In this document: one piece after another, positions 25,845 to 34,202 of the stretch | Layout of the letters: each line of letters opens with the position of its first letter | Numbering within the stretch: position 1 is the first letter of the stretch | DNA from: Gaiellasilicea sp963802765 | Lineage (GTDB): Bacteria; Actinomycetota; Thermoleophilia; Gaiellales; Gaiellaceae | Assembly (NCBI GenBank): GCA_963802765.1 | Contig: CAWDJZ010000007.1 | Location: 691,149 to 755,148, forward strand | DNA length: 64,000 bases | Direction: 5' to 3' | Translations under genes and position numbers: made by a program | Notes under the pieces: generated by a model | The model's database searches: none | What the model saw: the letters and a program-made list of their open reading frames with translations, nothing else | What the model was told of the DNA's origin: nothing

Positions 25845-26762
25845 TTGAGCAACAACATCGGAGGGCAGGCCGTCCTCGAGGGCGTGATGATGCGCAGCCC
25901 CTCGAAGTGGGCCGTCGCCGTCCGCAAGCCCGACGGTGAGATCGCCGAGGTCGTCCAGGACATCACCTCGCCGATGGCGAAGCGGCCCATTTTCCGGCTG
26001 CCGGTCATCCGGGGCGTGATCGCGCTCGGCGAGTCGCTCGCGATCGGCTTCCGCGCCCTCGCCATCTCCGCGAACTACGCCGCCCAGGATCCGGACGCGA
26101 CCGAAGGCGAGGTGAAGACAGAGATCACTCGCGGCCAACTCGTGTTCTCGTTCGCGATCGCGATCGGCTTCGCGCTGATGCTCTTCAAGGTGACGCCCGC
26201 GTTGCTCACGAGCTGGCTCCCGATCGACACGACCGGCTCGTTCGTCGTGATCGAGGGCGTGATCCGCGTGTGCATCTTCCTCGCCTACCTGCTCCTGATC
26301 TCGCTCCTGCCCGACCTGCGCCGCGTGTTCCAGTACCACGCGGCCGAGCACAAGGCGATCAACGCCTTCGAGGCGGGGGAGGAGCTCACGCCGGAACGCG
26401 TGCAGAAGTTCAGCTTGATCCACCCGCGTTGCGGGACCGCGTTTTTGCTCTGGGTGATGGTGATCGGCATCTTCGTCTTCGCCTTCGTCGGCCAGCCGCC
26501 GTGGTACTGGCTGATCCTGAGCCGGATCCTGCTCCTGCCGCTGATCGCGGGGATCGCCTACGAGCTGATCCGCTTCGCCGGGCGTCATCAGGACAACGTG
26601 ATCCTGATGACGCTGCTCGCACCCGGACTGTGGCTCCAGCGGCTGACGACCCGGGAGCCGTCGCTCGACCAGATCGAGGTCTCGATCCGCGCGCTCCAGG
26701 AGGTGCTCCGCCGCGAAGGCGGGATCACCCAGGAGGAGCGCAAGGTCGAGGTCATGGCCTAG
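25845..26762 (+). CDS. DUF1385 membrane protein
   Basis: A 305-residue YqhQ-like DUF1385 protein starting at TTG 25845. It opens with the family hallmark GGQAVLEGVMMRSP, then has three to four membrane helices and the conserved YHAAEHKAINAFE and HPRCGTAFL motifs. Function is unknown, but the gene is regularly found next to rpmE and prfA. Here an OsmC gene and a transposase follow before prfA. Confidence 0.93.
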   Translation: MSNNIGGQAVLEGVMMRSPSKWAVAVRKPDGEIAEVVQDITSPMAKRPIFRLPVIRGVIALGESLAIGFRALAISANYAAQDPDATEGEVKTEITRGQLVFSFAIAIGFALMLFKVTPALLTSWLPIDTTGSFVVIEGVIRVCIFLAYLLLISLLPDLRRVFQYHAAEHKAINAFEAGEELTPERVQKFSLIHPRCGTAFLLWVMVIGIFVFAFVGQPPWYWLILSRILLLPLIAGIAYELIRFAGRHQDNVILMTLLAPGLWLQRLTTREPSLDQIEVSIRALQEVLRREGGITQEERKVEVMA

Positions 26763-26829
26763 CTCTCCTCGCCGTCGCGCATCCGTTAGCGTGCGGGCGC
26801 GGAACCAGTCGAGGTAGGAGGGAGATTTG

Positions 26830-27267
26830 ATGGCTGAGCGCCGGGCATCGGTGACCTGGAACGGCGACCTGCTGGGCGGGTCGGGGACGATCGACGAGGT
26901 CGGCTCGGGGGCCTTCGGGCCGCTCGACGTGACGTGGGCGGCGCGGACGGAGGACCAGTCGGGCGGCCGGACGAGCCCCGAGGAGCTGATCGCGGCCGCG
27001 CATGCTTCCTGCTTTTCGATGGCGCTCGCACACGGGCTCGCCCAGGCAGGGAACGCGCCCGAGCGGCTGTCGACGTCGGCGGCGGTCACGTTCGTGCCCG
27101 GGACCGGGGTCACCGCGATCGCGCTCGCGGTTCGCGGTCGGGTGCCGGGGCTCGACGCGGACGGCTTCCGCGAAGCGGCCGAGGAAGCCAAGGTCGGCTG
27201 CCCCGTCTCGAAGGCGCTCGCGGCCGTGCCCGAGATCACGCTCGACGCCTCGCTCGAGGAGGAGTAG
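26830..27267 (+). CDS. OsmC/Ohr-family peroxiredoxin-like protein
   Basis: A 145-residue OsmC-type thiol peroxidase. The two redox cysteines are in AAHASCFSMALA (about residue 58) and KVGCPVSKAL (about 123). OsmC proteins reduce organic hydroperoxides. The ATG at 26830 follows GGAGGGAG at good spacing, so this gene has a ribosome binding site, unlike several neighbours. Its 3' end abuts the convergent transposase gene. Confidence 0.9.
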   Translation: MAERRASVTWNGDLLGGSGTIDEVGSGAFGPLDVTWAARTEDQSGGRTSPEELIAAAHASCFSMALAHGLAQAGNAPERLSTSAAVTFVPGTGVTAIALAVRGRVPGLDADGFREAAEEAKVGCPVSKALAAVPEITLDASLEEE

Positions 27268-27695
27268 CGGCTCCAGCTCCACGGCCAGTCTGCGGCGCGC
27301 TCGCACAGGCGCGCCCGCACCGGGTTGGCGAGCACGTACGAGCAGGTTGTGCGGAGATGATCGTCGTCACGCACTTGCCAGAGGGCGAAGCGGTCGCCCC
27401 AGAGATGGCCACTCCGACCGTATTTCTCGTTGAACTCCTGCGCGTAGACGCCGTTGACGCGGTGGAGCGCGCGCGAGAGGAGGTCGCGGAGGCACTCGAC
27501 GACGAAGTGGTAGTGATTCGGCATCAGGCAGAGCGCGTGGACGTGGAGGGCGTGCTCCTCGACCGCCCGCCAGAGCTGTGTGAGAAAGCGCCGCCCGTCC
27601 TCTCCGTCCCGGAAGACCGCCTGCCGCGCGACGCCGCGCGTGGTCACGTGCCAGACGCCGTAGGGAGGAAAGGTCGAGCGCCGCAGACGAGCCAT
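27268..27695 (-). CDS. REP-associated tyrosine transposase (RAYT, Y1/TnpA_REP family), 3' end unclear
   Basis: About 142 residues from the ATG at 27695. The HUH pair is in MPNHYHFVVE, preceded by HVHALCL; the likely catalytic tyrosine helix is SYVLANPVRARL; and SGHLWGDRF is typical of the family. No stop codon appears after WPWSWSRY: the frame stays open antisense through the OsmC gene, so the true C terminus has been lost or the gene is decaying. A REP-like repeat lies 38 bases upstream of the start. RAYTs are thought to mobilise such palindromes. Confidence 0.75.
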
Positions 27696-27733
27696 CCAAA
27701 CACCGTACGGGCGCCGCGATCGCCCAACGCCGG

Positions 27734-27808
27734 CTGTGGACAAACTGGCACTGAATTGTTGCGCGCGGACACGCCGCAGCGGGACATGTCCGGGGACAGT
27801 CCCCGGAC
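27734..27808 (-). repeat. REP-like palindromic repeat, copy 2
   Basis: Second copy of the 75-base unit, 60 of 75 bases identical to that at 9777-9851 and in the same orientation as the transposase gene it precedes. On the plus strand the inverted repeat is GTCCGGGGAC (27788-27797), A, GTCCCCGGAC (27799-27808). Flanking ACAT and GTGT extend the stem by further pairs. Confidence 0.75.
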
Positions 27809-27883
27809 GTGTGCGCGACGGCCACGGCATTTCGGGGCATGGCGGACAGGGGCCGCGGCTCACGTCCCGCGGCGTCGCTCCAC

Positions 27884-27889
27884 TACCCT
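27884..27889 (+). promoter_or_regulatory. -10 box of prfA
   Basis: TACCCT ends six bases before the GTG at 27896. The insertion of OsmC and the transposase separates prfA from DUF1385, so it would need its own promoter. Confidence 0.4.
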
Positions 27890-27895
27890 ACGAGC

Positions 27896-28936
27896 GTGGC
27901 AGCAACGATCGAGAGCCTCGTCGACGACCTCGAGCGCTCCTACACCGAGGTGCAGGAGCGGATGGCCAACCCTGCCGTCTACAACGATCGCAGGGAGGCG
28001 GCCGAGGTCGGCCGGCGCCTGAAGGAGCTGGAGACGCCGTACCGCCTCGCGCGGGAGTGGCGCGAGGCGCGCGACGACGTCGTCACGGCCCGAGAGGACC
28101 CGGACTTGCGGGAGCTCGTCGTCGAGTCGGAGCAGCGGCTGGCCGAGCTCGAGGAGGAGCTGAAGCTCGCGCTCGTGGAGCGGGATCCCGCCGATCAGAA
28201 GGACGTGATCGTCGAGATCCGTCAGGGCGTTGGGGGCGACGAGGCCGCGATCTGGGCCGGCGACGTGCTCCGGATGCTCACCCGCTACGCCGAGAGCCGC
28301 GGCTTCAAGACGGAGCTCCTCTCCGCGAACGAGAGCGAGACGGGAGGCTTCAAGGAGGTCGTCTTCGCCGTCAAGGGCGACGGCGCGTACTCCGTCTTCA
28401 AGTACGAAGGCGGCACGCACCGAGTCCAGCGCGTGCCCGAGACGGAGTCGCAGGGCCGCATCCACACGTCGACCGCAACCGTCGCTGTCATGCCGGAGGT
28501 CGAGGAGATCGACGTCGGCCTGGACGAGAACGACCTCAAGATCGACGTCTACCGCTCGACGGGTCCGGGGGGCCAGAGCGTGAACACGACCGATTCGGCC
28601 GTGCGGATCACGCACCTGCCGACCGGGATCGTCGTCGCGATGCAGGACGAGAAGTCGCAGCTCCAGAACAAGGCGAAGGCGATGCGCGTGCTGCGCGCGC
28701 GCCTGTACGAGGCGGAGCGAGAGCGCCAGCAGGCCGAGCTGTCGGCGGCGCGGAAGTCCCAGATCGGCTCCGGCGAGCGTGCGGAGAAGATCCGGACATA
28801 CAACTATCCGGACAGCCGGGCCACCGATCACCGCGTCAAGGTGACGGTGAACCTGGAGAAGGTGCTCCCGGGCGGGCTGGACGACTTCACCGAGGCGCTC
28901 CAGGCCGAGGACCGGCGGCGCGCGCTCGAGGGATGA
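27896..28936 (+). CDS. prfA: Peptide chain release factor 1
   Basis: Class I release factor of 346 residues reading UAA and UAG. The peptidyl-hydrolysis motif GGQ is in STGPGGQSVNTTDS (about residue 225). The P-x-T recognition tripeptide is PET in HRVQRVPETESQGRIHTS. The GTG start gives MAATIESL after initiation. prmC, which methylates the GGQ glutamine, follows with a four-base overlap. Confidence 0.96.
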   Translation: MAATIESLVDDLERSYTEVQERMANPAVYNDRREAAEVGRRLKELETPYRLAREWREARDDVVTAREDPDLRELVVESEQRLAELEEELKLALVERDPADQKDVIVEIRQGVGGDEAAIWAGDVLRMLTRYAESRGFKTELLSANESETGGFKEVVFAVKGDGAYSVFKYEGGTHRVQRVPETESQGRIHTSTATVAVMPEVEEIDVGLDENDLKIDVYRSTGPGGQSVNTTDSAVRITHLPTGIVVAMQDEKSQLQNKAKAMRVLRARLYEAERERQQAELSAARKSQIGSGERAEKIRTYNYPDSRATDHRVKVTVNLEKVLPGGLDDFTEALQAEDRRRALEG

Positions 28937-29757
28937 CCGTCGGCGACGTGCTCCGGGCGGCGACGGAGCAGCTCGGACAGACGTCGGAGACGGCACGGCT
29001 CGACGCGGAGCTCCTGCTCGCGCACACGCTCGGCCGGCAGCGAATCGAGCTTTACACCGACTTCGAACGGCCCCTGAACGGCGACGAGCTGGACGAGTAC
29101 CGCGTGCTCGTCGCTCGCCGGGCGTCTCGTGAGCCGGTCGCCTACATCCTCGGCGAATGGGGGTTTCGACGGCTCACGCTTGCGTGCGATCGGCGGGCGT
29201 TGATTCCACGGCCCGAGACCGAGATCGTGGTCGAGCGCGCCCTCGCGCACATTCGCGGCATCGAGACTCCGCGTGTCCTCGACGTCGGCACCGGGACGGG
29301 CGCGATCGCACTCGCGATCGCGGACGAACATCCCGGGTCGAGGGTGACGGCGATCGACGTCTCGGGCGACGCGCTCGCGCTCGCGCGTGAGAACGCGGCC
29401 CGGACCGGCCTCGCGGTCGAGCTGCGGGAGCACGACCTGCGCGAGGGGCTGCCCGACGGGCCGTACGACCTCGTTGTCTCGAACCCGCCGTACGTCGAGC
29501 CTGAGGACCTGTCCACGCTGATGCCGGACGTGCGTGAGTACGAGCCGCACGTCGCGCTCGTGGGCAGTGGCGCCACCGACGCGGTCGCGCGGGCGGCGCT
29601 CGACGTGCTTCGGCCCGACGGTCGGCTCGTTGTCGAAGTGGGCGACGGCCAGGCGACTGCAACGGCCGCATTGCTCGGGGAGCTCGGGTACGCGGACGTG
29701 CGCACGACCCCCGACCTGACCGGGCGTGAGCGAGTCGTCGAGGGACGCCGTGACTGA
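28933..29757 (+). CDS. prmC: Release factor glutamine methyltransferase
   Basis: N5-glutamine methyltransferase of 274 residues acting on the GGQ motif of RF1. An N-terminal helical domain (about 1-75) is followed by PVAYILGEWGFRRL, the SAM motif VLDVGTGTGAIALA and the catalytic NPPY (VSNPPYVEPED). It is coupled to prfA by ATGA. Confidence 0.95.
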   Translation: MTVGDVLRAATEQLGQTSETARLDAELLLAHTLGRQRIELYTDFERPLNGDELDEYRVLVARRASREPVAYILGEWGFRRLTLACDRRALIPRPETEIVVERALAHIRGIETPRVLDVGTGTGAIALAIADEHPGSRVTAIDVSGDALALARENAARTGLAVELREHDLREGLPDGPYDLVVSNPPYVEPEDLSTLMPDVREYEPHVALVGSGATDAVARAALDVLRPDGRLVVEVGDGQATATAALLGELGYADVRTTPDLTGRERVVEGRRD

Positions 29758-30349
29758 GGTCGAAGCGGCGGCGGCGGCGATCCGCGCCGGCCGGCTCGCG
29801 ATCGTGCCCACGGACACCGTCTACGGCCTCGCGACAACCCCGTACTCCGAAGGGCCGGTGCGGCGGCTCTACCGGGCGAAGGGGCGCGACGAGCTTCAGC
29901 CGACCGCCCTCGTCGCGGCCAACCTCGAGGTGCTGCTCGAGTGCGTGCCGGAGCTGGAGGGTCGAGCGGCGCAGATCGCGCGGGCGCTGCTGCCGGGCCC
30001 GTACACGCTCGTCCTCGAGAATCCCGCTCGTCGTTTCGCCTGGCTGAACGGCGCGAGCCCGGGCACGATCGGCGTCCGCGTTCCCGACGTCGACGGGGTC
30101 GCGAAGGCGCTGCTCGACAGCGTGGGCGCTGTCGCCGCGACGAGCGCGAACCTGCCCGGCGGGCCCGACCCGAGGAGGCTCGAGGAGGTGCCCGAGCCGA
30201 TCCGTGCCGCCGCGGTCGAGCTGGACGGCGGCGAGCTGCCCGGCACCGCGTCCACGGTGATCGACTTCACGGGCGCCGAGCCGCGCGTGCTCCGTGAGGG
30301 CGCCGCGCCGTCCGACGAGGCGCTCCGGACCATCGCGTCAGTGGTCTAG
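29750..30349 (+). CDS. tsaC: L-threonylcarbamoyladenylate synthase
   Basis: Sua5/YciO/YrdC family protein of about 199 residues that starts the tRNA t6A37 pathway. Typical segments: PTDTVYGLATTP, RLYRAKGRDELQPTALV (the usual KxR...KP loop varies here), LLPGPYTLVL, and the Ser/Thr pair in TSANLPGG. I chose the GTG at 29750; a GTG at 29726 would add eight residues and a longer overlap with prmC. Confidence 0.9.
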   Translation: MTEVEAAAAAIRAGRLAIVPTDTVYGLATTPYSEGPVRRLYRAKGRDELQPTALVAANLEVLLECVPELEGRAAQIARALLPGPYTLVLENPARRFAWLNGASPGTIGVRVPDVDGVAKALLDSVGAVAATSANLPGGPDPRRLEEVPEPIRAAAVELDGGELPGTASTVIDFTGAEPRVLREGAAPSDEALRTIASVV

Positions 30350-30352
30350 CAT
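30347..30352 (+). promoter_or_regulatory. -10 box of glyA, sharing the tsaC stop codon
   Basis: TAGCAT begins with the TAG stop of tsaC (30347-30349) and ends eight bases before the glyA ATG at 30361. Confidence 0.45.
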
Positions 30353-30360
30353 CCTCGGCG

Positions 30361-31647
30361 ATGGTCGTCTCACCGCTCTCGCTCGACCGGCTCCGCGCAG
30401 CGGGGCTTGCGGAAACCGATCCCGAGATCGCCGACCTGCTCGGACGCGAGCTCGAGCGGCAGCGGGGCCAGATCGAGCTGATCGCGTCGGAGAACTTCAC
30501 GTGGCCGAGCGTGCTCGAGGCGGTCGGCTCCGTGCCGACGAACAAGTACGCCGAGGGCTACCCCGGGCGGCGCTACTACGGTGGCTGCGAGGTCGTGGAC
30601 GAGATCGAGCAGCTCGCGATCGACCGCGCGAAGGAGCTCTTCGGCGCCGAGCACGCGAACGTGCAGCCTCATGCGGGCGCCCAGGCAAACATGGCCGCGT
30701 ACTTCGCGCTGCTCCAGCCCGGCGACACGATCCTTGCGCTCCGGCTCGACCACGGCGGCCATCTCACGCATGGTCTCAAGGTCAACTTCTCCGGCCGGCT
30801 GTACACGATCGCCAGCTACGGCGTCTCCCGCGAGACCGAAATGGTCGACTACGACGAGGTGCTTGCGCTCGCCAAGGACCACCGCCCGAAGCTGATCATC
30901 TGCGGAGGGTCGGCGTATCCCCGCACCGTCGACGCGGCCGAGTTCCGCAAGATCGCGGACGAGGTCGGCGCCTTCCTGATGTGCGACATGGCGCACTTCT
31001 CGGGCCTGGTCGCGGCCGGCCTGCATCCGAACCCCGTCGAGCACTGCGACATCGTCACCTCGACCACCCACAAGACGCTGGCCGGGCCGCGCGCCGGCTT
31101 CGTCCTCTGCCGCGAGGAGCATGCGCAGGCCGTCGACCGAGCCGTGTTCCCCGGCATGCAGGGCGGCCCCCTCCTGCACGCGATCGCGGCCAAGGCCGCG
31201 TGCTTCCGGATCGCCGCGTCCGATGCGTTCCGCTCTTACCAGGAGCAGGTGCGCTCGAACGCCGACGCGCTCTCGGACGAGCTGGTCTCGAACGGTCTCG
31301 ACGTGCTCACGGGCGGCACCGACACGCACCTGCTCCAGCTCGACCTGCGTCGGACGGACTGGACGGGCAAGGACGCGGAGGAGCGGTTGGACGAGGTCAG
31401 GCTGACGGTGAACCGGAACACGGTGCCGTTCGACGAGCGGCCCCCGACCGTGGCCTCTGGGGTTCGCATCGGCACGCCTGCCGCGACGATGCGCGGCTTC
31501 GACGAGGAAGACTTTCGCGAGGTCGGCCGGATCATCGCCGGCGCGCTCGGCGAGGGCGACGTGAACGAGCTCGCCGGCCGCGCCGAAGCACTCTGTGCCA
31601 AGCGGCCCCTCTATCCGGGCTTCCGCGGCTACGCCGCCTACGCATGA
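30361..31647 (+). CDS. glyA: Serine hydroxymethyltransferase
   Basis: PLP enzyme of 428 residues interconverting serine and glycine with tetrahydrofolate. The PLP lysine is in TSTTHKTLAGPRAGF; the N-terminal region has ELIASENFTWPSVLEA, NKYAEGYPGRRYYGG and HAGAQANMAAY. It provides methylene-THF, hence one-carbon units that MetH ultimately uses. The upp gene overlaps it by four bases. Confidence 0.96.
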   Translation: MVVSPLSLDRLRAAGLAETDPEIADLLGRELERQRGQIELIASENFTWPSVLEAVGSVPTNKYAEGYPGRRYYGGCEVVDEIEQLAIDRAKELFGAEHANVQPHAGAQANMAAYFALLQPGDTILALRLDHGGHLTHGLKVNFSGRLYTIASYGVSRETEMVDYDEVLALAKDHRPKLIICGGSAYPRTVDAAEFRKIADEVGAFLMCDMAHFSGLVAAGLHPNPVEHCDIVTSTTHKTLAGPRAGFVLCREEHAQAVDRAVFPGMQGGPLLHAIAAKAACFRIAASDAFRSYQEQVRSNADALSDELVSNGLDVLTGGTDTHLLQLDLRRTDWTGKDAEERLDEVRLTVNRNTVPFDERPPTVASGVRIGTPAATMRGFDEEDFREVGRIIAGALGEGDVNELAGRAEALCAKRPLYPGFRGYAAYA

Positions 31648-32285
31648 GCACCGTCACCGGAAAGTTGACGCACGTCGAACATCCGCTGGTCCAGCACAAG
31701 CTCTCGTACCTGCGCGATCAGGAGACGCCCACCGTCCACTTCCGCAAGCTCGTGAACGAGGTGACGCTGCTGCTCACCTACGAGGCGACGAAGGACTTTC
31801 CCACCGAGCCGGTCGACATCGAGACGCCGCTGGAACGGATGCAGGCGCAGCGGATCTCGGGGAAGAAGGTCGCCGTGTGCCCGGTCCTGCGGGCCGGGAT
31901 CGGCATGCTCGAGGGCGTGCTCTCGCTCATCTCGAGCGCGCGCGTCGGCTTCATCGGCCTCTACCGCGACGAGGAGACGCTCGAGCCGGTCGAGTACTAC
32001 GTGAAGCTGCCGGAGGACCTGGACGAGCGCGACGCGCTCGTGCTCGATCCGATGCTCGCGACCGGGAACTCGAGCGCCGCCGCCATCACCGCAGTCAAGG
32101 CGGCCGGCGCGCGTTCGGTGACGCTCGTCTGCCTCGTCGCCGCCCCCACCGGGATCGAGCGGGTGCACGAGGAGCACCCCGACGTCCACATCGTCTGTGC
32201 GGCGATCGATCGCGAGTTGAACGAGAAGGGGTTCATCGTGCCGGGCCTGGGCGACGCAGGCGACCGGCTCTACGGAACGAAGTAG
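31644..32285 (+). CDS. upp: Uracil phosphoribosyltransferase
   Basis: Salvages uracil with PRPP to UMP. Length is 213 residues. VEHPLVQHKLSYLRD opens the protein; the PRPP loop is LVLDPMLATGNSSAAAI and the uracil-binding end is VPGLGDAGDRLYGTK. The ATGA overlap with glyA indicates coupled translation. Confidence 0.96.
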   Translation: MSTVTGKLTHVEHPLVQHKLSYLRDQETPTVHFRKLVNEVTLLLTYEATKDFPTEPVDIETPLERMQAQRISGKKVAVCPVLRAGIGMLEGVLSLISSARVGFIGLYRDEETLEPVEYYVKLPEDLDERDALVLDPMLATGNSSAAAITAVKAAGARSVTLVCLVAAPTGIERVHEEHPDVHIVCAAIDRELNEKGFIVPGLGDAGDRLYGTK

Positions 32286-32292
32286 GGCGGGG

Positions 32293-33408
32293 ATGGACGC
32301 GCTTCGGGAGAATCCCGAGGTCCTCTACGGCGCAGTGGTCGCGATGCTGATCGTGATCCTGCTCACGCCTGCGGTCGGTGGGATGGCGCGGCTCCTCGGT
32401 GTCGTCGACCGGCCCGAGGCGCGGCGCCTCAATCGGAACCCGATCCCACGCCTCGGCGGGCTCGCGATCTTCTTCGGCATCTTCGTGCCTGCGCTCGCGT
32501 TCCTCGAGCTCGGTCGGGAGACGCGGGGCGTCCTGCTCGGGGCGGCGGTAGCGACGGTCGTCGGCGCCGTCGACGACTTCCGCGGGCTCGACCCCAGGTG
32601 GAAGCTCGCGGGGCAGATCGTCGCGGCTGCGATCCCACCCTTCTTCGGCGTCTGGATCGACCACTTCACGTTCCCGTTCCTCGGCCCTGTCGACCTGCCC
32701 GCGGTGGTCGGCGTGCCGCTGACGATGGCGTGGATCGTCGCCGTGATGAACATGGTGAACTTCCTCGACGGGATGGACGGGCTCGCCGCCGGTGTCTGCG
32801 GGATTGCCGGCGCGACCTTCGCCGTGCTCGCCCTCTCGCTCGAGAAGATCGATCCCGCGATCCTGTCCGCGATCGTCGCAGGTGCGTGCATCGGCTTCCT
32901 GCGGCACAACTTCTTCCCGGCCCGGATCTTCATGGGCGACTCGGGCGCCCTCGTGCTCGGCTTCCTCCTCGCGGCGCTCTCGGTGCAGGGGCTCTTGAAG
33001 ACGGCGTCGACCGTCGTCCTGCTCCTGCCGCTGCTCGTGCTGGCGGTGCCGATCATCGACACGTCCTTCGTCGTCGCGCGCAGGCTCAAGCACGGGCAAC
33101 CGCTGGCGGCGCCGGACCAGGCGCACCTGCACTTCCGTTTCCTCAGACGCGGCTTCTCGCAGCGGCGTGCCGCCGTGACCATGTGGGCGTGGTGCGCCGC
33201 GCTGGCGGGGGCGGCCCTCGCGACCCGGTTCATCCCCTTCCGCGAGGGAGGCGAGTGGCACCTCTGGGAGACGGTCGGCGTGGCCGTGATCGCGCTCGGC
33301 GCGCTCGCCTTCTCCGTCTACGTCGTGTACCTGCTCGAGATCGTCAAGCTGAACTCTCGTGCGCCGCGCCGCTCGCTCGACCGCACCGGGGAGCGCCGCT
33401 CGGCCTAG
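32293..33408 (+). CDS. wecA: Undecaprenyl-phosphate N-acetylglucosaminyl 1-phosphate transferase (WecA/TagO type)
   Basis: Polytopic membrane enzyme of 371 residues with about ten helices that loads GlcNAc-1-P (or a related sugar phosphate) on undecaprenyl phosphate for wall or surface polymers. Family motifs: NPIPRLGGLAIF, GAVDDFRGLDPRWKL, MVNFLDGMDGLAAG, the catalytic FMGDSGALVLGF, and the C-terminal HLHFRFLRRGFS. The GlcNAc specificity is inferred. The gene ends the block that precedes the ATP synthase genes. Confidence 0.93.
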   Translation: MDALRENPEVLYGAVVAMLIVILLTPAVGGMARLLGVVDRPEARRLNRNPIPRLGGLAIFFGIFVPALAFLELGRETRGVLLGAAVATVVGAVDDFRGLDPRWKLAGQIVAAAIPPFFGVWIDHFTFPFLGPVDLPAVVGVPLTMAWIVAVMNMVNFLDGMDGLAAGVCGIAGATFAVLALSLEKIDPAILSAIVAGACIGFLRHNFFPARIFMGDSGALVLGFLLAALSVQGLLKTASTVVLLLPLLVLAVPIIDTSFVVARRLKHGQPLAAPDQAHLHFRFLRRGFSQRRAAVTMWAWCAALAGAALATRFIPFREGGEWHLWETVGVAVIALGALAFSVYVVYLLEIVKLNSRAPRRSLDRTGERRSA

Positions 33409-33424
33409 ATGTTCAATCATCTAG
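33405..33424. terminator. Small hairpin across two convergent stop codons
   Basis: CTAGATG (33405-33411) and CATCTAG (33418-33424) form a perfect seven-base stem with a six-base loop. It contains the TAG stop of wecA and the TGA stop of the convergent hydrolase gene. There is no U tract, so termination is only possible. Confidence 0.3.
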
Positions 33425-34118
33425 CGCGTTCGAGGAACGCCACGAGCGCCTCGTTGAAGCCGGGCGCGCGCTGGGCCGCGTGACCGGCGCCTCGGACGAC
33501 GACCCGCTCGGCGGGGAGCTCACGCTCCAGCGAGTCGCAGATCGCGTCGAAGGCCGGGTGGTGACCGCCCGAGACGACGAGCGTCGGAAACGCGAGCACT
33601 CGCAACTGCTCGATCGGGATCTCCGCCTCCCACGGTCCGCGCTCGGCCATCAGGATCCGCGCGCCCCGCTCGACGTCGGGCGGGAGCGGGGAGGGAGGCT
33701 GCCATGCCGACCCGACCGCGCCGAGGAACGCTCGCAGGAATGCCTCCGGATCGCGCGGCCCGTTCGCCCAGAGGTCGATCGCTCCGGCCGCGAACGCGTC
33801 GGCCGCCGGATCGCCTGCCGCGGCGCGCGTCGCCGGCGGCTCGATCACCGTGAGCGAGCGAAGCCTCGGATACCGTGCCGCCGCGAGCAGGCAGACGACG
33901 CCGCCGTAGGAGTGGCCGCAGACGTGGTCGCCGGGCCGGAGCCGCTCGGCGAGCCAGTCCGCGTCGGTGTCGAAGTCGACCCGCTCGACCGGCGGACCGG
34001 GCGGGAAACCCGGGCGGTCCAGCACCTCGAGCTCGTAGCGCTCGCCCAACCGGAGTTGCGCGCCCCACGTCGCTGCTCCGTTGCCCACGGAGCCGTGAAC
34101 GAGCACGAGCCGCTCCAT
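33417..34118 (-). CDS. Alpha/beta-hydrolase
   Basis: A 233-residue alpha/beta-hydrolase. It starts with the strand RLVLVHGSVGNGAATW (oxyanion HG); the nucleophile elbow is CGHSYGGVV (about Ser95) and the His is in RGAGHAAQRAPGF. The acid is probably the Asp in GGHHPAFDAIC or nearby. It could be an esterase, lactonase or similar; the substrate is unknown. The ATG at 34118 is favoured over a TTG at 34133 because the TACGAT box would lie between them. Confidence 0.82.
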   Translation of the reverse strand: MERLVLVHGSVGNGAATWGAQLRLGERYELEVLDRPGFPPGPPVERVDFDTDADWLAERLRPGDHVCGHSYGGVVCLLAAARYPRLRSLTVIEPPATRAAAGDPAADAFAAGAIDLWANGPRDPEAFLRAFLGAVGSAWQPPSPLPPDVERGARILMAERGPWEAEIPIEQLRVLAFPTLVVSGGHHPAFDAICDSLERELPAERVVVRGAGHAAQRAPGFNEALVAFLERAR

Positions 34119-34124
34119 CTTCGC

Positions 34125-34130
34125 ATCGTA
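34125..34130 (-). promoter_or_regulatory. -10 box of the alpha/beta-hydrolase gene
   Basis: Minus-strand TACGAT ends six bases before the ATG at 34118. Confidence 0.4.
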
Positions 34131-34186
34131 CAAAGTCGGCCGTTTTTCCCCAATGTAGGCGGTTTTTGGTTGTCACAAACTGCTGC

Positions 34187-34192
34187 TATGCT
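34187..34192 (+). promoter_or_regulatory. -10 box upstream of the ATP synthase locus
   Basis: TATGCT ends ten bases before the ATG at 34203. An upstream ATG at 34188 lies inside this box and is therefore probably not the start. Confidence 0.35.
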
Positions 34193-34202
34193 CGCCCCGC
34201 AC

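Noticed and set aside
25467..27863. An open minus-strand frame of 798 codons covering the transposase, OsmC and DUF1385
   Set aside because: Only the first 142 codons after 27695 look like a protein. The rest is antisense to well-supported genes.
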